Notes: a model not told the origin generated them from the sequence alone. A stretch of DNA of 41,487 nucleotides from CAWDPQ01 sp049642465 (GCA_049642465.1 JBAROV010000046.1:1-41487); one strand, 5' to 3'; shown: positions 24,579 through 32,527, counted from the first letter of the stretch. Numbers and translations: made by a program.

Positions 24579-25601
24579 TCACCAGAGCGCATCCAGGCCG
24601 AAAGATCGGGACTCCTCTTTAACCAGCTCAGATCCAAAGAAACGTTGCGACTCATAGCCGTTGTGCGCGCGACAGCGCAGCTCCAGATTGTCAGCGGTCG
24701 TCTCGCCTCCTGCGGCGAAGGGCCGGACATGATGGAACTCCAGGAATCCCTGTTCCGTGCACCGGCCTTCCGTCCCCATAAACGCACAGCGTCCACCATC
24801 ACGAGCCCATACCATCCGCCTGACCGAGGCCGGTATGTGACGAGGGTCGCTGCTCGCTCGGCCCTCACGCGGATGCGCGGCAGCGCCGGCCTTCTGCTTC
24901 TCCAGTCGCTCAACCAACACCGTCAACGCTCGGTCGACAATAAGGGACAAATCACCGTTTGGCACAACATGGCGCAGCAGGGCTTGCGCACTTTGCAGCT
25001 TGTCATAAGTCTCACGCGAGATGGTAAACAGCACCGTGTAGCGTTCAGGCGCCAACGGACACACCACAGAAGCGCGCGAAGGAACCTTTCGAATCGACTC
25101 GGCAACAGGCGGCTGGGGCCGAAGTTCCGCCAGCAGTTCTTCCACCTCACGTTTCGTCTTGTGACGAGCACGATCGAGGATCGCTTGGTGATTCTCAGCG
25201 GTTAGGAGGGGCGCGACCAGACAGACGACGGTGAGCGTGACCGATCCTTCTGCGAGCATCGTAAGGACTACCGGAAAATGGCGAACAGTCCGTGCGACTT
25301 CAATCCGTCGGTACGCGGCATGCTCGGAGAGGAGCAGGACCTGCGTGCAATACGTGAACAGGGACGAGCAACCGGCTGCGAGGTACAGCCGCCGTGCGTC
25401 GAACTCCGCGAGCGACGCAATCAGCTCCACGGTGGCATGCCGCTCTTGCGCCGCAGAGCTTGTCACCAACGCGATCAGATCATCATCTGCCAGCGCTGAC
25501 ACGAGGTTGAAAGATGCCTGCATGAAGTTGCTCACCACTTTGAAAGCGCCGGCCTCAGTCGGCGTTGTTGAACCGCCGTCCGATGCCGCGAACTCTGACA
25601 C
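24579..25601 (-). CDS. HNH endonuclease family protein
   Basis: A 340-aa protein. The N-terminal 220 residues are helical with a DUF222-like layout (SSLFTYCTQVLLLSEHAAYRRIEVAR), and the C-terminal part holds an HNH module: RMVWARDGGRCAFMG, LEFHHVRPFAAGG (double His) and NLELRCRAHN. The last His and Asn complete the motif. Such proteins are multi-copy in many soil bacteria and their role is unclear; a mobile-element or nuclease function is plausible. GTG at 25601 has GGAGAG upstream. The unit is bounded by the inverted repeat downstream. Confidence 0.88.
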   Translation of the reverse strand: MSEFAASDGGSTTPTEAGAFKVVSNFMQASFNLVSALADDDLIALVTSSAAQERHATVELIASLAEFDARRLYLAAGCSSLFTYCTQVLLLSEHAAYRRIEVARTVRHFPVVLTMLAEGSVTLTVVCLVAPLLTAENHQAILDRARHKTKREVEELLAELRPQPPVAESIRKVPSRASVVCPLAPERYTVLFTISRETYDKLQSAQALLRHVVPNGDLSLIVDRALTVLVERLEKQKAGAAAHPREGRASSDPRHIPASVRRMVWARDGGRCAFMGTEGRCTEQGFLEFHHVRPFAAGGETTADNLELRCRAHNGYESQRFFGSELVKEESRSFGLDALW

Positions 25602-25649
25602 GAACGTCTCTCCGTTTCTTCAACGCCATCCCCGTGGGACCAAACGAGG

Positions 25650-26369
25650 CTACAAGTTCTGATCGAAGCCCGAACGTCTGAATCTCCACGCATTACGGAA
25701 CGTGCGCTCCACGGCGATCTCGAGGTAGCGCAATTCGTCCGCGATCAGCGCCGCTTCGGCATCGCCCCGGACCTCGGCGATCGTCGTCCAAGCGAGAATC
25801 GATCGGCGGATTGAGATGAGCGCGACTTTCGCCGAACCGTTCCGATCATTCTGCACGGGATCGTCTTCGAAGGCCTCACCGTGCCTGCACTCGTCCAAGC
25901 CGTGCAGCGCCCGGTGAAGTTTTGCCCCAATCAAGCTGGCATCCCATCGACCGACTTTGATGGCCTCAGCGAGCTGCGGGGCAGCTGTCAAGATAGGCCC
26001 TTCCGGGTTCGACTTTGTCCAGTGCCACGCCAGCGTGGTGAACTTTGCGACACTGGTCGTGAGCGAAGACTCCCCCTGTCGGTCTTCCCGCTCCGTCTCC
26101 TCGCGTATGGTTCCGTTGATCTCGGATCCGGTCTGTTCGCAGTAGGAAAGCTCGTCGACGAAGGCCTCGCGGCTCGCGGTTTCCGCCGGCCTGCGAGGCG
26201 GCGCGCCGACAGCCAGCCCGAGGGCAGCCCCGAGGTCATCGTCGCACATGGCTATCGCGACTTGCACCGCGTATGACGAGCAGCGCGAGGTGAAGGCGCA
26301 GCGCTCGCACCAGCTGTCGCAGTAGGCGGAAATGAAGTCGATGCGACCGATATTGACTGGCGTGCTCAC
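25650..26369 (-). CDS. Cys-cluster protein of unknown function
   Basis: A protein of about 239 aa with an N-terminal cysteine cluster YCDSWCERCAFTSRCSSY (spacing C-x3-C-x2-C-x5-C), compatible with an Fe-S or zinc site, then an acidic helical middle (VDELSYCEQTGSEING) and helical C-terminal half (DELRYLEIAVERTFRNAWRF). I recall similar C-W-C-x-x-C-A/P-F-T proteins in soil bacteria and Bacteroidetes but cannot name a family. The start is uncertain: GTG at 26369 begins close to the Cys cluster, while the frame is open to an ATG at 26477. It lies upstream of the HNH gene with a 48-base gap. The gap 26370-26567 has nothing else I can support. Confidence 0.65.
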   Translation of the reverse strand: MSTPVNIGRIDFISAYCDSWCERCAFTSRCSSYAVQVAIAMCDDDLGAALGLAVGAPPRRPAETASREAFVDELSYCEQTGSEINGTIREETEREDRQGESSLTTSVAKFTTLAWHWTKSNPEGPILTAAPQLAEAIKVGRWDASLIGAKLHRALHGLDECRHGEAFEDDPVQNDRNGSAKVALISIRRSILAWTTIAEVRGDAEAALIADELRYLEIAVERTFRNAWRFRRSGFDQNL

Positions 26370-26567
26370 GACGGCGGTACACTGCCAGAGCCGTGCCGTC
26401 GCATCGCGCCCCAGTTTATCGCGGCAAAATCGTGTCGTCCGGCTCGCACGTCGCAGATTCTGCAATGCCAGCATCATTCCGATGTGGCAGACACTGCGAC
26501 TCGGTCGGACGTTGACGCCCCGGAGGCTCGACTACACCACTTCGTTCACGCAGTCGCGTGGCTGGAG

Positions 26568-27077
26568 CTAGCGCTTGGGCGGACCGTCCGGATGTTTTTC
26601 GCACACGGGCGGCTGCTCGGCGCTCCACGCCATGGTGGCGATACGCCACCGCCCGTCATTCTTGATGAGCGTGAAGACGTCCACACCGCAGTGCGACCAT
26701 TTTCCATCGATGTACAGGTCGTACGGATACCAGACCACCGCCAGCGGTCCGTTCACGCGAACTTCCGGACGGAAGCCCCGCTCGGTAATCGCCGCGCGCG
26801 GCGGAGAACTGCGCAGCTCCGCACGCGGCCGGACGCGATAGCGCACCGCGCCGTCGCGAGTGCTGGTCGGGAAAGACACCGCCTCTGGGAGCATCAGGTC
26901 GGTCAATGCCATCACGTCGCCGGCAGAGATTGCCGCCAGGGCAGAATCGGCGACGGCGATCGCCGCCGTATGCTCAGCACTCTCCTGTCCCATCACCGGG
27001 GTCGCGAACAACAACAGCGCGAGAGTACCCGCGCGAAGCCTCGCCGTCGACATGCCAAACGATTCCGTCTGATTCAT
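26568..27077 (-). CDS. Exported NTF2-like/SnoaL-type protein
   Basis: A 169-aa protein with a signal peptide (from MSTARLRAGTLALLLFATP) and a DUF4440/SnoaL-type NTF2 fold: AVADSALAAISAGDVMALTDLM in the cone-forming helix, VNGPLAVVWYPYDLY, and RIATMAWSAEQPP at the end. The ATG at 27077 overlaps the TGA of the YdeI-like gene by four bases (ATGA); an internal ATG at 27053 would also give a good signal. NTF2-like pockets bind small molecules; the ligand is unknown. Part of the long co-directional run 26568-31404. Confidence 0.85.
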   Translation of the reverse strand: MNQTESFGMSTARLRAGTLALLLFATPVMGQESAEHTAAIAVADSALAAISAGDVMALTDLMLPEAVSFPTSTRDGAVRYRVRPRAELRSSPPRAAITERGFRPEVRVNGPLAVVWYPYDLYIDGKWSHCGVDVFTLIKNDGRWRIATMAWSAEQPPVCEKHPDGPPKR

Positions 27078-27580
27078 GCGTGACCTCTCAGTGGACGTCG
27101 CCGCTCCCGCCGGAGGCGAATTTGTCGAACCGCTGCAGCCATTCGGCGAGCGCGAGTTTCAGGCCTTTTCGCTTCCAGGATCGCCTCGACGTATTCGCGT
27201 TGATGAGTGTAGCTGAGCTCCTGCCACCGTTCCCAGGCGGGAGGTGAGGCCTTCAGCACGCGGACGAATTCGCTCGGTGGACGAACGACGCGTGTCGTTG
27301 CATCCAAAGCCAGGGTGACGTCGATGGTTTCGCCTCCTTCGAGACCGGCGGCCTCTCGATTGCTCTTTCGTAATGGGATGCAGGCCGGGCCTCCCATCGC
27401 AGCGATCGTGCTTTGATAGGTGTATCCGTTCAGCGTGACCTTCACCGGCGCACGCACTCTGCCAAATACGTCCCTGGGATCGAATGTCAACGGGATGAAG
27501 CACATCGAACCGTCGCGAACGATCGTCGATGTGAACGTCTTTGATTGAACCTGCTTTCCGTGCTGTTCTTCCTTCTTCAT
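27074..27580 (-). CDS. DUF1905/YdeI-like protein
   Basis: A 168-aa protein with a DUF1905 beta-barrel (about residues 14-100: TSTIVRDGSMCFIPLTF, VKVTLNGYTYQSTIAAMGG, IPLRKSNREAAGLEGG) and a C-terminal helical part (PPSEFVRVLKASPPAWERW to AAAVRQI) similar to the YdeI/OmpD-associated family, with a basic end. Such proteins have been linked to stress and antimicrobial-peptide resistance in some bacteria. ATG at 27580 lies 3 bases after the stop of the GNAT-DinB gene. Confidence 0.87.
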   Translation of the reverse strand: MKKEEQHGKQVQSKTFTSTIVRDGSMCFIPLTFDPRDVFGRVRAPVKVTLNGYTYQSTIAAMGGPACIPLRKSNREAAGLEGGETIDVTLALDATTRVVRPPSEFVRVLKASPPAWERWQELSYTHQREYVEAILEAKRPETRARRMAAAVRQIRLRRERRRPLRGHA

Positions 27581-27583
27581 GTT

Positions 27584-28480
27584 TCACCACGTCCAGCTTC
27601 CGGAGGGCGGCGGCCACGCTCCGAGCAGTTGGCGGAGTACGATCACCTGACCGACGTGATGGGCATTGTGCGTGGCAACGTGGATGAGCGCGTCACCCAG
27701 CGTGTAGCTCGCCAGTGGCGGAAACTCGATCGACGGAGTCAGCGGACGCGATACGTCGCCACCCGCCAGCGCTTCTAATTCGTGAAGCCTCTCGACGAAG
27801 TGGGCCTGCACGGTTGGCCAGGTACCCGGCGCCACCGCGGGCCAACCCGCCGAGGCGGACGACACCATTGGCTGCGGCAGGCCCATGCAACGTGAGTGGA
27901 ACCAATCCTGCCAGAAAGACATGTGCGCGACGATCTCAGCCACTGAGTGTGCAACTAGTGTGACGCGACGTTCGGCTTCAGCCGCACTGAGTCCGTCAAT
28001 GGATTTCTCGGCTGCGAGGTATTCTGGCGGCGAAATGAGGAGAGCGCGGATGTTCACAGCCGGCAATGTAACACGCGGCGTGGATCCCGGACGGTCAGCC
28101 ACTTGGCGTTCGCCCCGAGGCTCCCCGTTCAAAAAGAAAGTAAACATCACGTGCCTGCCGGGTGTCTCCTGACCGCCGGCCGACGCGTAGAGTTGCATGG
28201 CAGGTTCATTGTCGCGATCGGTGAGCACCCACGCCTCGCCGCAGTCGGCGGCGCGCGCCACCGCCAAGAGTTCTTCGATCAGCCGGCGCCCGAGTCCGCG
28301 TCGCTGGTGCGTCGAGGCGACGACCAAGCCTTGGTCTATCGCGACGGCCAGGCGGTGACGAGGGTCACTGAGGAACGCAGTTGTCGCCCGCATGTCGAGG
28401 GGATCGTCGAACACGTCGGGCGCAACGTTGACAAGAACCGATTGATCACGCAATCCCAGCAGCCGGACCTCAATAGACAT
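27584..28480 (-). CDS. GNAT acetyltransferase (internally deleted) fused to DinB domain
   Basis: A 298-aa chain. Residues 1-117 match the AAC(3)-I-like GNAT group: MSIEVRLLGLRDQSVLVNVA, HRLAVAIDQGLVV, the acetyl-CoA loop QRRGLGRR, GEAWVLTDRDNEPA and VMFTF. Between VAIDQGLVV and ASTHQRRGLG about 24 residues that relatives carry, including the central strands, are missing in frame. Residues 142-298 are a DinB domain with His186 and HVATHNAHHVGQ (His271, His275). The DinB part has its own possible GTG start at 28057 but no good ribosome site. ATG at 28480 sits 3 bases after the zinc-ribbon stop. Confidence 0.82.
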   Translation of the reverse strand: MSIEVRLLGLRDQSVLVNVAPDVFDDPLDMRATTAFLSDPRHRLAVAIDQGLVVASTHQRRGLGRRLIEELLAVARAADCGEAWVLTDRDNEPAMQLYASAGGQETPGRHVMFTFFLNGEPRGERQVADRPGSTPRVTLPAVNIRALLISPPEYLAAEKSIDGLSAAEAERRVTLVAHSVAEIVAHMSFWQDWFHSRCMGLPQPMVSSASAGWPAVAPGTWPTVQAHFVERLHELEALAGGDVSRPLTPSIEFPPLASYTLGDALIHVATHNAHHVGQVIVLRQLLGAWPPPSGSWTW

Positions 28481-28483
28481 GCG

Positions 28484-28691
28484 TTACTGCGGTCGACGCT
28501 TCTCACCCACGCCGTCTACGAAGAACTCCACTCGGCCGCAGCGTGGACAGGCATAGACGTCGAAGCGATCGCGCTTCACGAAGAGTTCTCCAAATTTCTC
28601 CGAGCAGACCCCAGTTCGTGCCTTCATGAAAACGTTTGGTACCCAGGTGTTCGAGGGGCTCGTTGCAGCGAGGGCATTCGAGAGTCTTCAT
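28484..28691 (-). pseudogene. Zinc-ribbon protein gene with a frameshift
   Basis: Begins with ATG at 28691 after a strong GAGGAGG site: MKTLECPRCNEPLEHLGTKR, then FHEGTNWGLLGE, as in small zinc-ribbon proteins. The frame then derails; in the next frame the rest of the family sequence appears: EKFGELFVKRDRFDVYACP, then RCGRVEFFVDGVGEKRR, ending TAA at 28484. The break is at 28598-28604, in CTCGGAG, where two missing G bases would restore the frame. The two CxxC pairs (CPRC, CPRC) would bind one zinc. About 69 residues if repaired. Either a decaying gene or an assembly indel. Confidence 0.8.
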
Positions 28692-28848
28692 GCCTCCTCG
28701 ACGGGTGGATCCACGGCCAGTGTCCGAACTTCGGCGCTCGTTCGTCCGTGAAAGAAGCAAAGGACGAGAATAGCGCATTCGACTTTGCCTCAAAGAGCGG
28801 GAGTTGTCGGACCACCGCATCGCAGCCGCGGGCTTGCGCCGCGACTCG

Positions 28849-29176
28849 TCACGAGGACTCAACCCCAGGACCGCGTTTCCACCGTGGCGCATCCCCCGCG
28901 CCCGGAGGCAAGTAGTGGAAGCGAATCAAATAAACACTGTCGCCGCGGCCATGTTTCGCGATGCGGAGCAAGTCTTCCACACTCGCGAACCCTGATTCGC
29001 GCGCCAGATCGTGCGTGACGTCACCGATCTGAATCGCCTCAATCGAATCCACGACGATGTGGCCATCGTCCATGGGGTAGCGTCCACCGACCTTGACGTG
29101 GGGACGCGTCCAGATGCGAACACTGCATCGAATTCTGCCGCGCCGGATTCCCTCGCGAAGGTTTGGTGAATACCAT
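28849..29176 (-). pseudogene. ASCH-like protein gene with a frameshift at its start
   Basis: The main frame reads PNLREGIRRGRIRCSVRIW, then VKVGGRYPMDDGHIVVDSIE, GDVTHDLARESGFASVEDLL and VYLIRFHYLPP, the layout of an ASCH-type (RNA-binding-like) domain of about 105 residues. Upstream this frame has no start codon and hits TAA. The natural ATG at 29176 (MVFT...) is in another frame; two missing bases in CACCAAA (29162-29168) would join MVFT to PNLRE. An internal ATG at 29073 could start a shortened form of 74 residues. So it is a damaged gene or a small assembly error. It follows the 103-aa gene by 41 bases. Confidence 0.72.
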
Positions 29177-29217
29177 GCACGACCTTACGAATGGTTTCGC
29201 CGGCAGCCCGACCCAGT

Positions 29218-29529
29218 TCAGTGGCGTGCCGGAGGGTATACGGTCCATGTCGCTAACCATGTCGGATTAGCAACCACTTCACCGGTTGACCGCAGTCGGT
29301 ACATACCAGGTTCCCCAGGCTCGAACGCCTCACGGTCCAGCGGTACCCAGTGCTCCGCTCCGTTGCCATCAACCAGAGTCACTCCGTCGCTGACGCTCGC
29401 TCGCACGACTTTGCCGTGAAATTGGCGCTTCTCGATGACATTGCCGGCGTGATCAACGGTTGTCACGCCGACCAACAGGTGTGTGCCTATGAGTTCTGCC
29501 GCGAACTCCCCGTTATCGTCGTCAGCCAC
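29218..29529 (-). CDS. Conserved hypothetical, 103 aa
   Basis: A 103-aa soluble protein: acidic start (VADDDNGEFAAEL), then IGTHLLVGVTTVDHAGNVI, FHGKVVRAS, LVDGNGAEHWVPLDREAFEP and the C-terminal YRLRSTGEVVANPTWLATW, a beta-rich pattern I recall as a conserved uncharacterised family. The GTG at 29529 is preferred (AGAGG at 5 bases); the frame is open to 29649. It lies just 25 bases after the stop of the 200-aa gene, inside the run that ends in the AAA ATPase. Function unknown. Confidence 0.75.
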   Translation of the reverse strand: MADDDNGEFAAELIGTHLLVGVTTVDHAGNVIEKRQFHGKVVRASVSDGVTLVDGNGAEHWVPLDREAFEPGEPGMYRLRSTGEVVANPTWLATWTVYPPARH

Positions 29530-29554
29530 GTCGCCTCTCGGATCATCGAAAACG

Positions 29555-30157
29555 TCAGGTCGATTTCGAGGCAAGCTGCTCCCAGCCTTTCTCCTCGGGC
29601 CCGGTGTAACTTCCTCCGTCCGTTCGACCAGTCCGGGGATCAACAGCAAACGGCAGCCAGGACTCTCCAGGACACCAGGCCTCGCCGGTTATTTTTTCCG
29701 CGCTGATTTGGACATTGCGGAATCCATCCCAAGACACGCGGCGCGTATGCCACATGATGCCCGCAGGACCGATGCGGAGGAGCGCGATGTCCTGACGGCT
29801 CAGAATCAAATCAGGCACACCGGGAACCGCCCATATTTCAGTTATGGGCAAATTCAAGTGCGTCGCAGTACGGGTAAGGGGATCAACAAAGTAGATTTCG
29901 TTCTGCGCGATTACCAGGATCGTGCGACAGTCCGGGTATGGCCTGACTTCGTTAATGCCGCCTAAGCCTCGCGCGAAATTACCGACCCACGGTGACTGTG
30001 CTGGGAAGTCGAACTCCACGACCAGACCCTCGTTCGCACCATGGCCCCAGCCACTCGGGAATGTGATGGCTTGTGGACCGTATGGTGGCAGGCCAGACAG
30101 AATGCGAAACGGGTTCATGGGATCACCGGCACGCCGATCTATGAAGAATCTCGACAT
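29555..30157 (-). CDS. Conserved hypothetical beside AAA ATPase, 200 aa
   Basis: A 200-aa soluble protein. It begins MSRFFIDRRAGDPMNPFRIL, and the part from MNPFRILSGLPPYGP is the more conserved-looking start (internal ATG at 30118). It contains beta-strands such as GLVVEFDFPAQSPWVGNF, LVIAQNEIYFVDPLT and SWDGFRNVQISAEKITGEA, a propeller-like or beta-sandwich pattern, and a Trp-rich middle. ATG at 30157 is three bases from the ATPase stop, with GGGAATGA before it, so the two are probably coupled. I recall similar genes but no described function. No enzyme motif is visible. Confidence 0.75.
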   Translation of the reverse strand: MSRFFIDRRAGDPMNPFRILSGLPPYGPQAITFPSGWGHGANEGLVVEFDFPAQSPWVGNFARGLGGINEVRPYPDCRTILVIAQNEIYFVDPLTRTATHLNLPITEIWAVPGVPDLILSRQDIALLRIGPAGIMWHTRRVSWDGFRNVQISAEKITGEAWCPGESWLPFAVDPRTGRTDGGSYTGPEEKGWEQLASKST

Positions 30158-30160
30158 GAC

Positions 30161-30931
30161 TCATTCCCGACTCCTCGCTTCTCCTTCTGCCCGCAGGTGT
30201 TTCCAGTAGACGGCCGGATTCTGGAGGATGCCACGAGTGATCTGGTAGTGCGATGTCTCTTCTAAGCCGATGGGGAGCACAGAGTCACCGTCGAAGCTCA
30301 GAATCTGCGCCCCTGGGAGAGTCAGCAGGATCGGCGAATGCGTCGCGATCACGAATTGAGCTGCACCGGTCGCCACCAGCGCGGACATATGAGCAAGGAG
30401 AACCAGCTGGCGCTGTGGAGAAAGGGCTGACTCGGGCTCGTCAAACAGAAAAAGACCCCGGCGAATCCTGTTCTGCAGAATCGCCAGGAACGCTTCTCCA
30501 TGCGACCTGGTGTGGAGAGACCGGCTGCCGTACCGCTCGTATGGATCGCCCATGAAGTCCGGATCCTCTTTGCGCGCATCGAGGAGCGACGCAAAGTGCG
30601 CTTGAAACTCTGCACGCAGGAAATAGCCGTCTGGCGGTCGCCGCCTGAACGCGGGCCGCAGTGCAGGAGCGAGCGGACTCGCTGCGTCAGGACCATGGTG
30701 CGCGGCCAGTTCGTTCCGGCTGCCTCCTGAGACAGGCAGTCGGCACAACGCGGCGAGTCCCTCCATGACCGTGGACTTGCCCGTCCCGTTCTCGCCGACA
30801 AAGAACGTGGCAGCGGAAGTGAACTGCAGATCCAACGAGCGTATCCGGGACAGGTTGAACGGATACGCGTCGGAGTGCACGCGGTCGGGTCTGACGCTCA
30901 CGCCGAGCAGGTAGGGGACGCGGTCGTTCAT
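30161..30931 (-). CDS. AAA_21-type ATPase
   Basis: A 256-aa ABC-class ATPase head. Walker A is GENGTGKST (residues 46-54), the signature loop SRSHGEAF, Walker B LFLFDEPESALSP with catalytic Glu, and the H-loop IATHSPILL. It lacks a coiled coil and any C-terminal nuclease or TOPRIM domain, so it is a short stand-alone ATPase like those related to OLD/RloC and prohead-type families. It is followed by the coupled 200-aa unknown protein. Stand-alone ATPases of this class occur in defence, DNA repair and other roles; nothing here fixes which. Confidence 0.9.
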   Translation of the reverse strand: MNDRVPYLLGVSVRPDRVHSDAYPFNLSRIRSLDLQFTSAATFFVGENGTGKSTVMEGLAALCRLPVSGGSRNELAAHHGPDAASPLAPALRPAFRRRPPDGYFLRAEFQAHFASLLDARKEDPDFMGDPYERYGSRSLHTRSHGEAFLAILQNRIRRGLFLFDEPESALSPQRQLVLLAHMSALVATGAAQFVIATHSPILLTLPGAQILSFDGDSVLPIGLEETSHYQITRGILQNPAVYWKHLRAEGEARSRE

Positions 30932-31020
30932 GTGTCAGCAATCAGCGGCTGAGCGAGCACTCGAAACAATTGCATCTGGCGTCGGCATCACGTGGTTGGA
31001 GTACTCGTACGTTCGGTCTC

Positions 31021-31404
31021 TCAGCTTTCGACATTCAACGCCGACCCGACGCCGCTCGATGAGCAGTACGATAGCCGAAATAGGTTGACGGTCGATGACA
31101 TCGGAATCGTACAGAACGATTTCGTCGCGACGTGGACCAGGGTTTCGTGCAGAGCCGCCGCTTCTGGCGGTGCGAGCATTGAAAGCGCTGCGAATGCATA
31201 CAGTCGTCCTGCCGGTTCGGCGCGCTCCGAGATATAGCGGAAAGTCGCTGCCACGTCAGGCTGTTCGAAAATGTCATTGAATGCCTGAACCTGCCGTTTG
31301 GGAGGCATATCTCCTAATGCGAAGAGCTTGGTCTGCAGGAGGATGTGCCGCGCGTCGCCCGCTGGCAGCGGCGACTTGAGCCAGCCGTTTGCGATGTCGC
31401 CCAT
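31021..31404 (-). CDS. Unknown helical protein, 127 aa
   Basis: A 127-aa soluble, mostly helical protein (VQAFNDIFEQPDVAATF, RYISERAEPAGRLYAFAAL, PPEAAALHETLVHVAT), with a possible helical-repeat pattern, and a Cys/Ser-rich end. The ATG at 31404 is chosen because GGGGAGG sits 4 bases ahead; a GTG four codons upstream (31416) is the alternative. No signal peptide. Its stop is 89 bases from the AAA ATPase start, so it may be the first gene of that run. No domain recognised. Confidence 0.62.
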   Translation of the reverse strand: MGDIANGWLKSPLPAGDARHILLQTKLFALGDMPPKRQVQAFNDIFEQPDVAATFRYISERAEPAGRLYAFAALSMLAPPEAAALHETLVHVATKSFCTIPMSSTVNLFRLSYCSSSGVGSALNVES

Positions 31405-31450
31405 CCACCTCCCCACAGCACCGCTCTTCGGCTCGGGTGCTTGGGCCAGG

Positions 31451-32008
31451 CTACTTCCTGAAGCGGAAACGCTCCTTCAACACCCACGCCTTGGCCGCGA
31501 TGAACAACGCAATCATCTGCGCGTGGTCGTCCGCAGGAACGGTGACCACCAGCGAGTCGCCGTCGGTGCCTCGAGTCGGGCGGATCGCGTCTTTCGCGCG
31601 CATCCGTGCTCTCAGCGGCTGAAACCAGTATGGCAACCGGTCTTTCTCATCGATCCTCGCGATGAGCCTGGTCCGCTCTCCCGTCGAATCGGCCAGCGCG
31701 ACCTTGCAGTAACAGGAGCCGCGATACCGGCCGATCGTGACCCGCTCGAACATCAGCGCGCGGCGGTCCAGTCCGGCCCAGGCTCGAAGGTTGGGCACCA
31801 TGGATGGCCGAACCTCGATCGACCCCTCCCGAGCCCGCGGAACCCGCACGAGAAACTCCCACACATTGGCTCTGGGGTAGTTCCCGTCGGTGACGTCATA
31901 AACGTATTCGGTACCTGAGACCGGCGGTTCTTCCCGGATCTTCCACCGACTGCGCCGCTCGGTCTTCAGCTCCGCGGTGACCCGTTCGAGGCGATAGCGT
32001 CGGCTCAT
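31451..32008 (-). CDS. Unknown protein, 185 aa
   Basis: A 185-aa soluble protein with a basic N-terminus (MSRRYRLERVTAELKTERR) and beta-rich segments (WEFLVRVPRAREGSIEV, FERVTIGRYRGSCYCKVAL with a Cys-Tyr-Cys, DGDSLVVTVPADDH). Ends in basic FRFRK. No known domain or motif seen. The ATG at 32008 is the only start in the frame. It lies upstream of the 127-aa gene with a gap of 46 bases and may be cotranscribed with it. Confidence 0.65.
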   Translation of the reverse strand: MSRRYRLERVTAELKTERRSRWKIREEPPVSGTEYVYDVTDGNYPRANVWEFLVRVPRAREGSIEVRPSMVPNLRAWAGLDRRALMFERVTIGRYRGSCYCKVALADSTGERTRLIARIDEKDRLPYWFQPLRARMRAKDAIRPTRGTDGDSLVVTVPADDHAQMIALFIAAKAWVLKERFRFRK

Positions 32009-32149
32009 AAGCGGTCAGTTTCTCACCCGATAATCCCAACGATAACGCAGTTGTCCTCGCGTCTTGGCGATATTAGCAATCGTGACGGGATCCACACGCC
32101 TCTTCTGGGCACTGACGGCACAGCGCTCCTACGCCCGGAAACCGGAAAC

Positions 32150-32527
32150 AGGTCCTCGAAACGGATCCGTTCGGAAGCTTCCTCATCTCGGGCTACGACT
32201 CCGGGACGTGCGCAACTGGGGGCGCATCGGGCTTCTGTATCTGCAGGACGGGATCTAGCAGGGACAGCGATCCTTCCGGAGAGCTGGGCGAAATTCGTGA
32301 GGACGCCCTCGCCCGCGTGGAAACGGCCGAAGTACGGCGGGTTCTTCTGGCTCAATCGCGCAGGCAGCTGGAATCTCCCGGAGGATGCCTATCTCGCCGC
32401 TGGCGCGGGCGGACAGAACACGTGGGTCGTGCTGTCGCTCGACCTGGTGATCGTCCGGATGGGGCACATGCGAGGTCAGGTTGCGGCACGCCGCTCGATG
32501 AACAGAGCGCTCGGACTGGTTAGCTGA
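32150..32527 (+). pseudogene. Decayed serine hydrolase fragment
   Basis: A plus-strand remnant of a beta-lactamase-fold serine hydrolase related to the gene at 3422-4897. Three frames must be joined: VLETDPFGSFLISGYDSGT, then RNWGRIGLLYLQDGI with a TAG stop, then ILPESWAKFVRTPSPAW through YGGFFWLN, AYLAAGAGGQNT and VIVRMGH to the end at 32527. The intact relative reads VIETDPFGDFL, YLQDGL, ILPAGYAKFV, YGGFFWIN, AGAGGQNT and VVVRMGH in the same order. The catalytic Ser and Lys part is missing. It is a dead copy left by duplication or transfer. The 140 bases before it hold no other gene. Confidence 0.82.

Noticed and set aside
23577..25205. A 542-codon open frame on the plus strand
   Set aside because: It is antisense to the fusion hydrolase, the DinB gene and the HNH gene, all of which show family motifs. 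Its own residues have no domain-like pattern, so it is a GC-rich shadow.
31298..31918. A 206-codon open frame on the plus strand
   Set aside because: Opposite the 185-aa gene and the 127-aa gene; no motif found and composition is that of a shadow frame.
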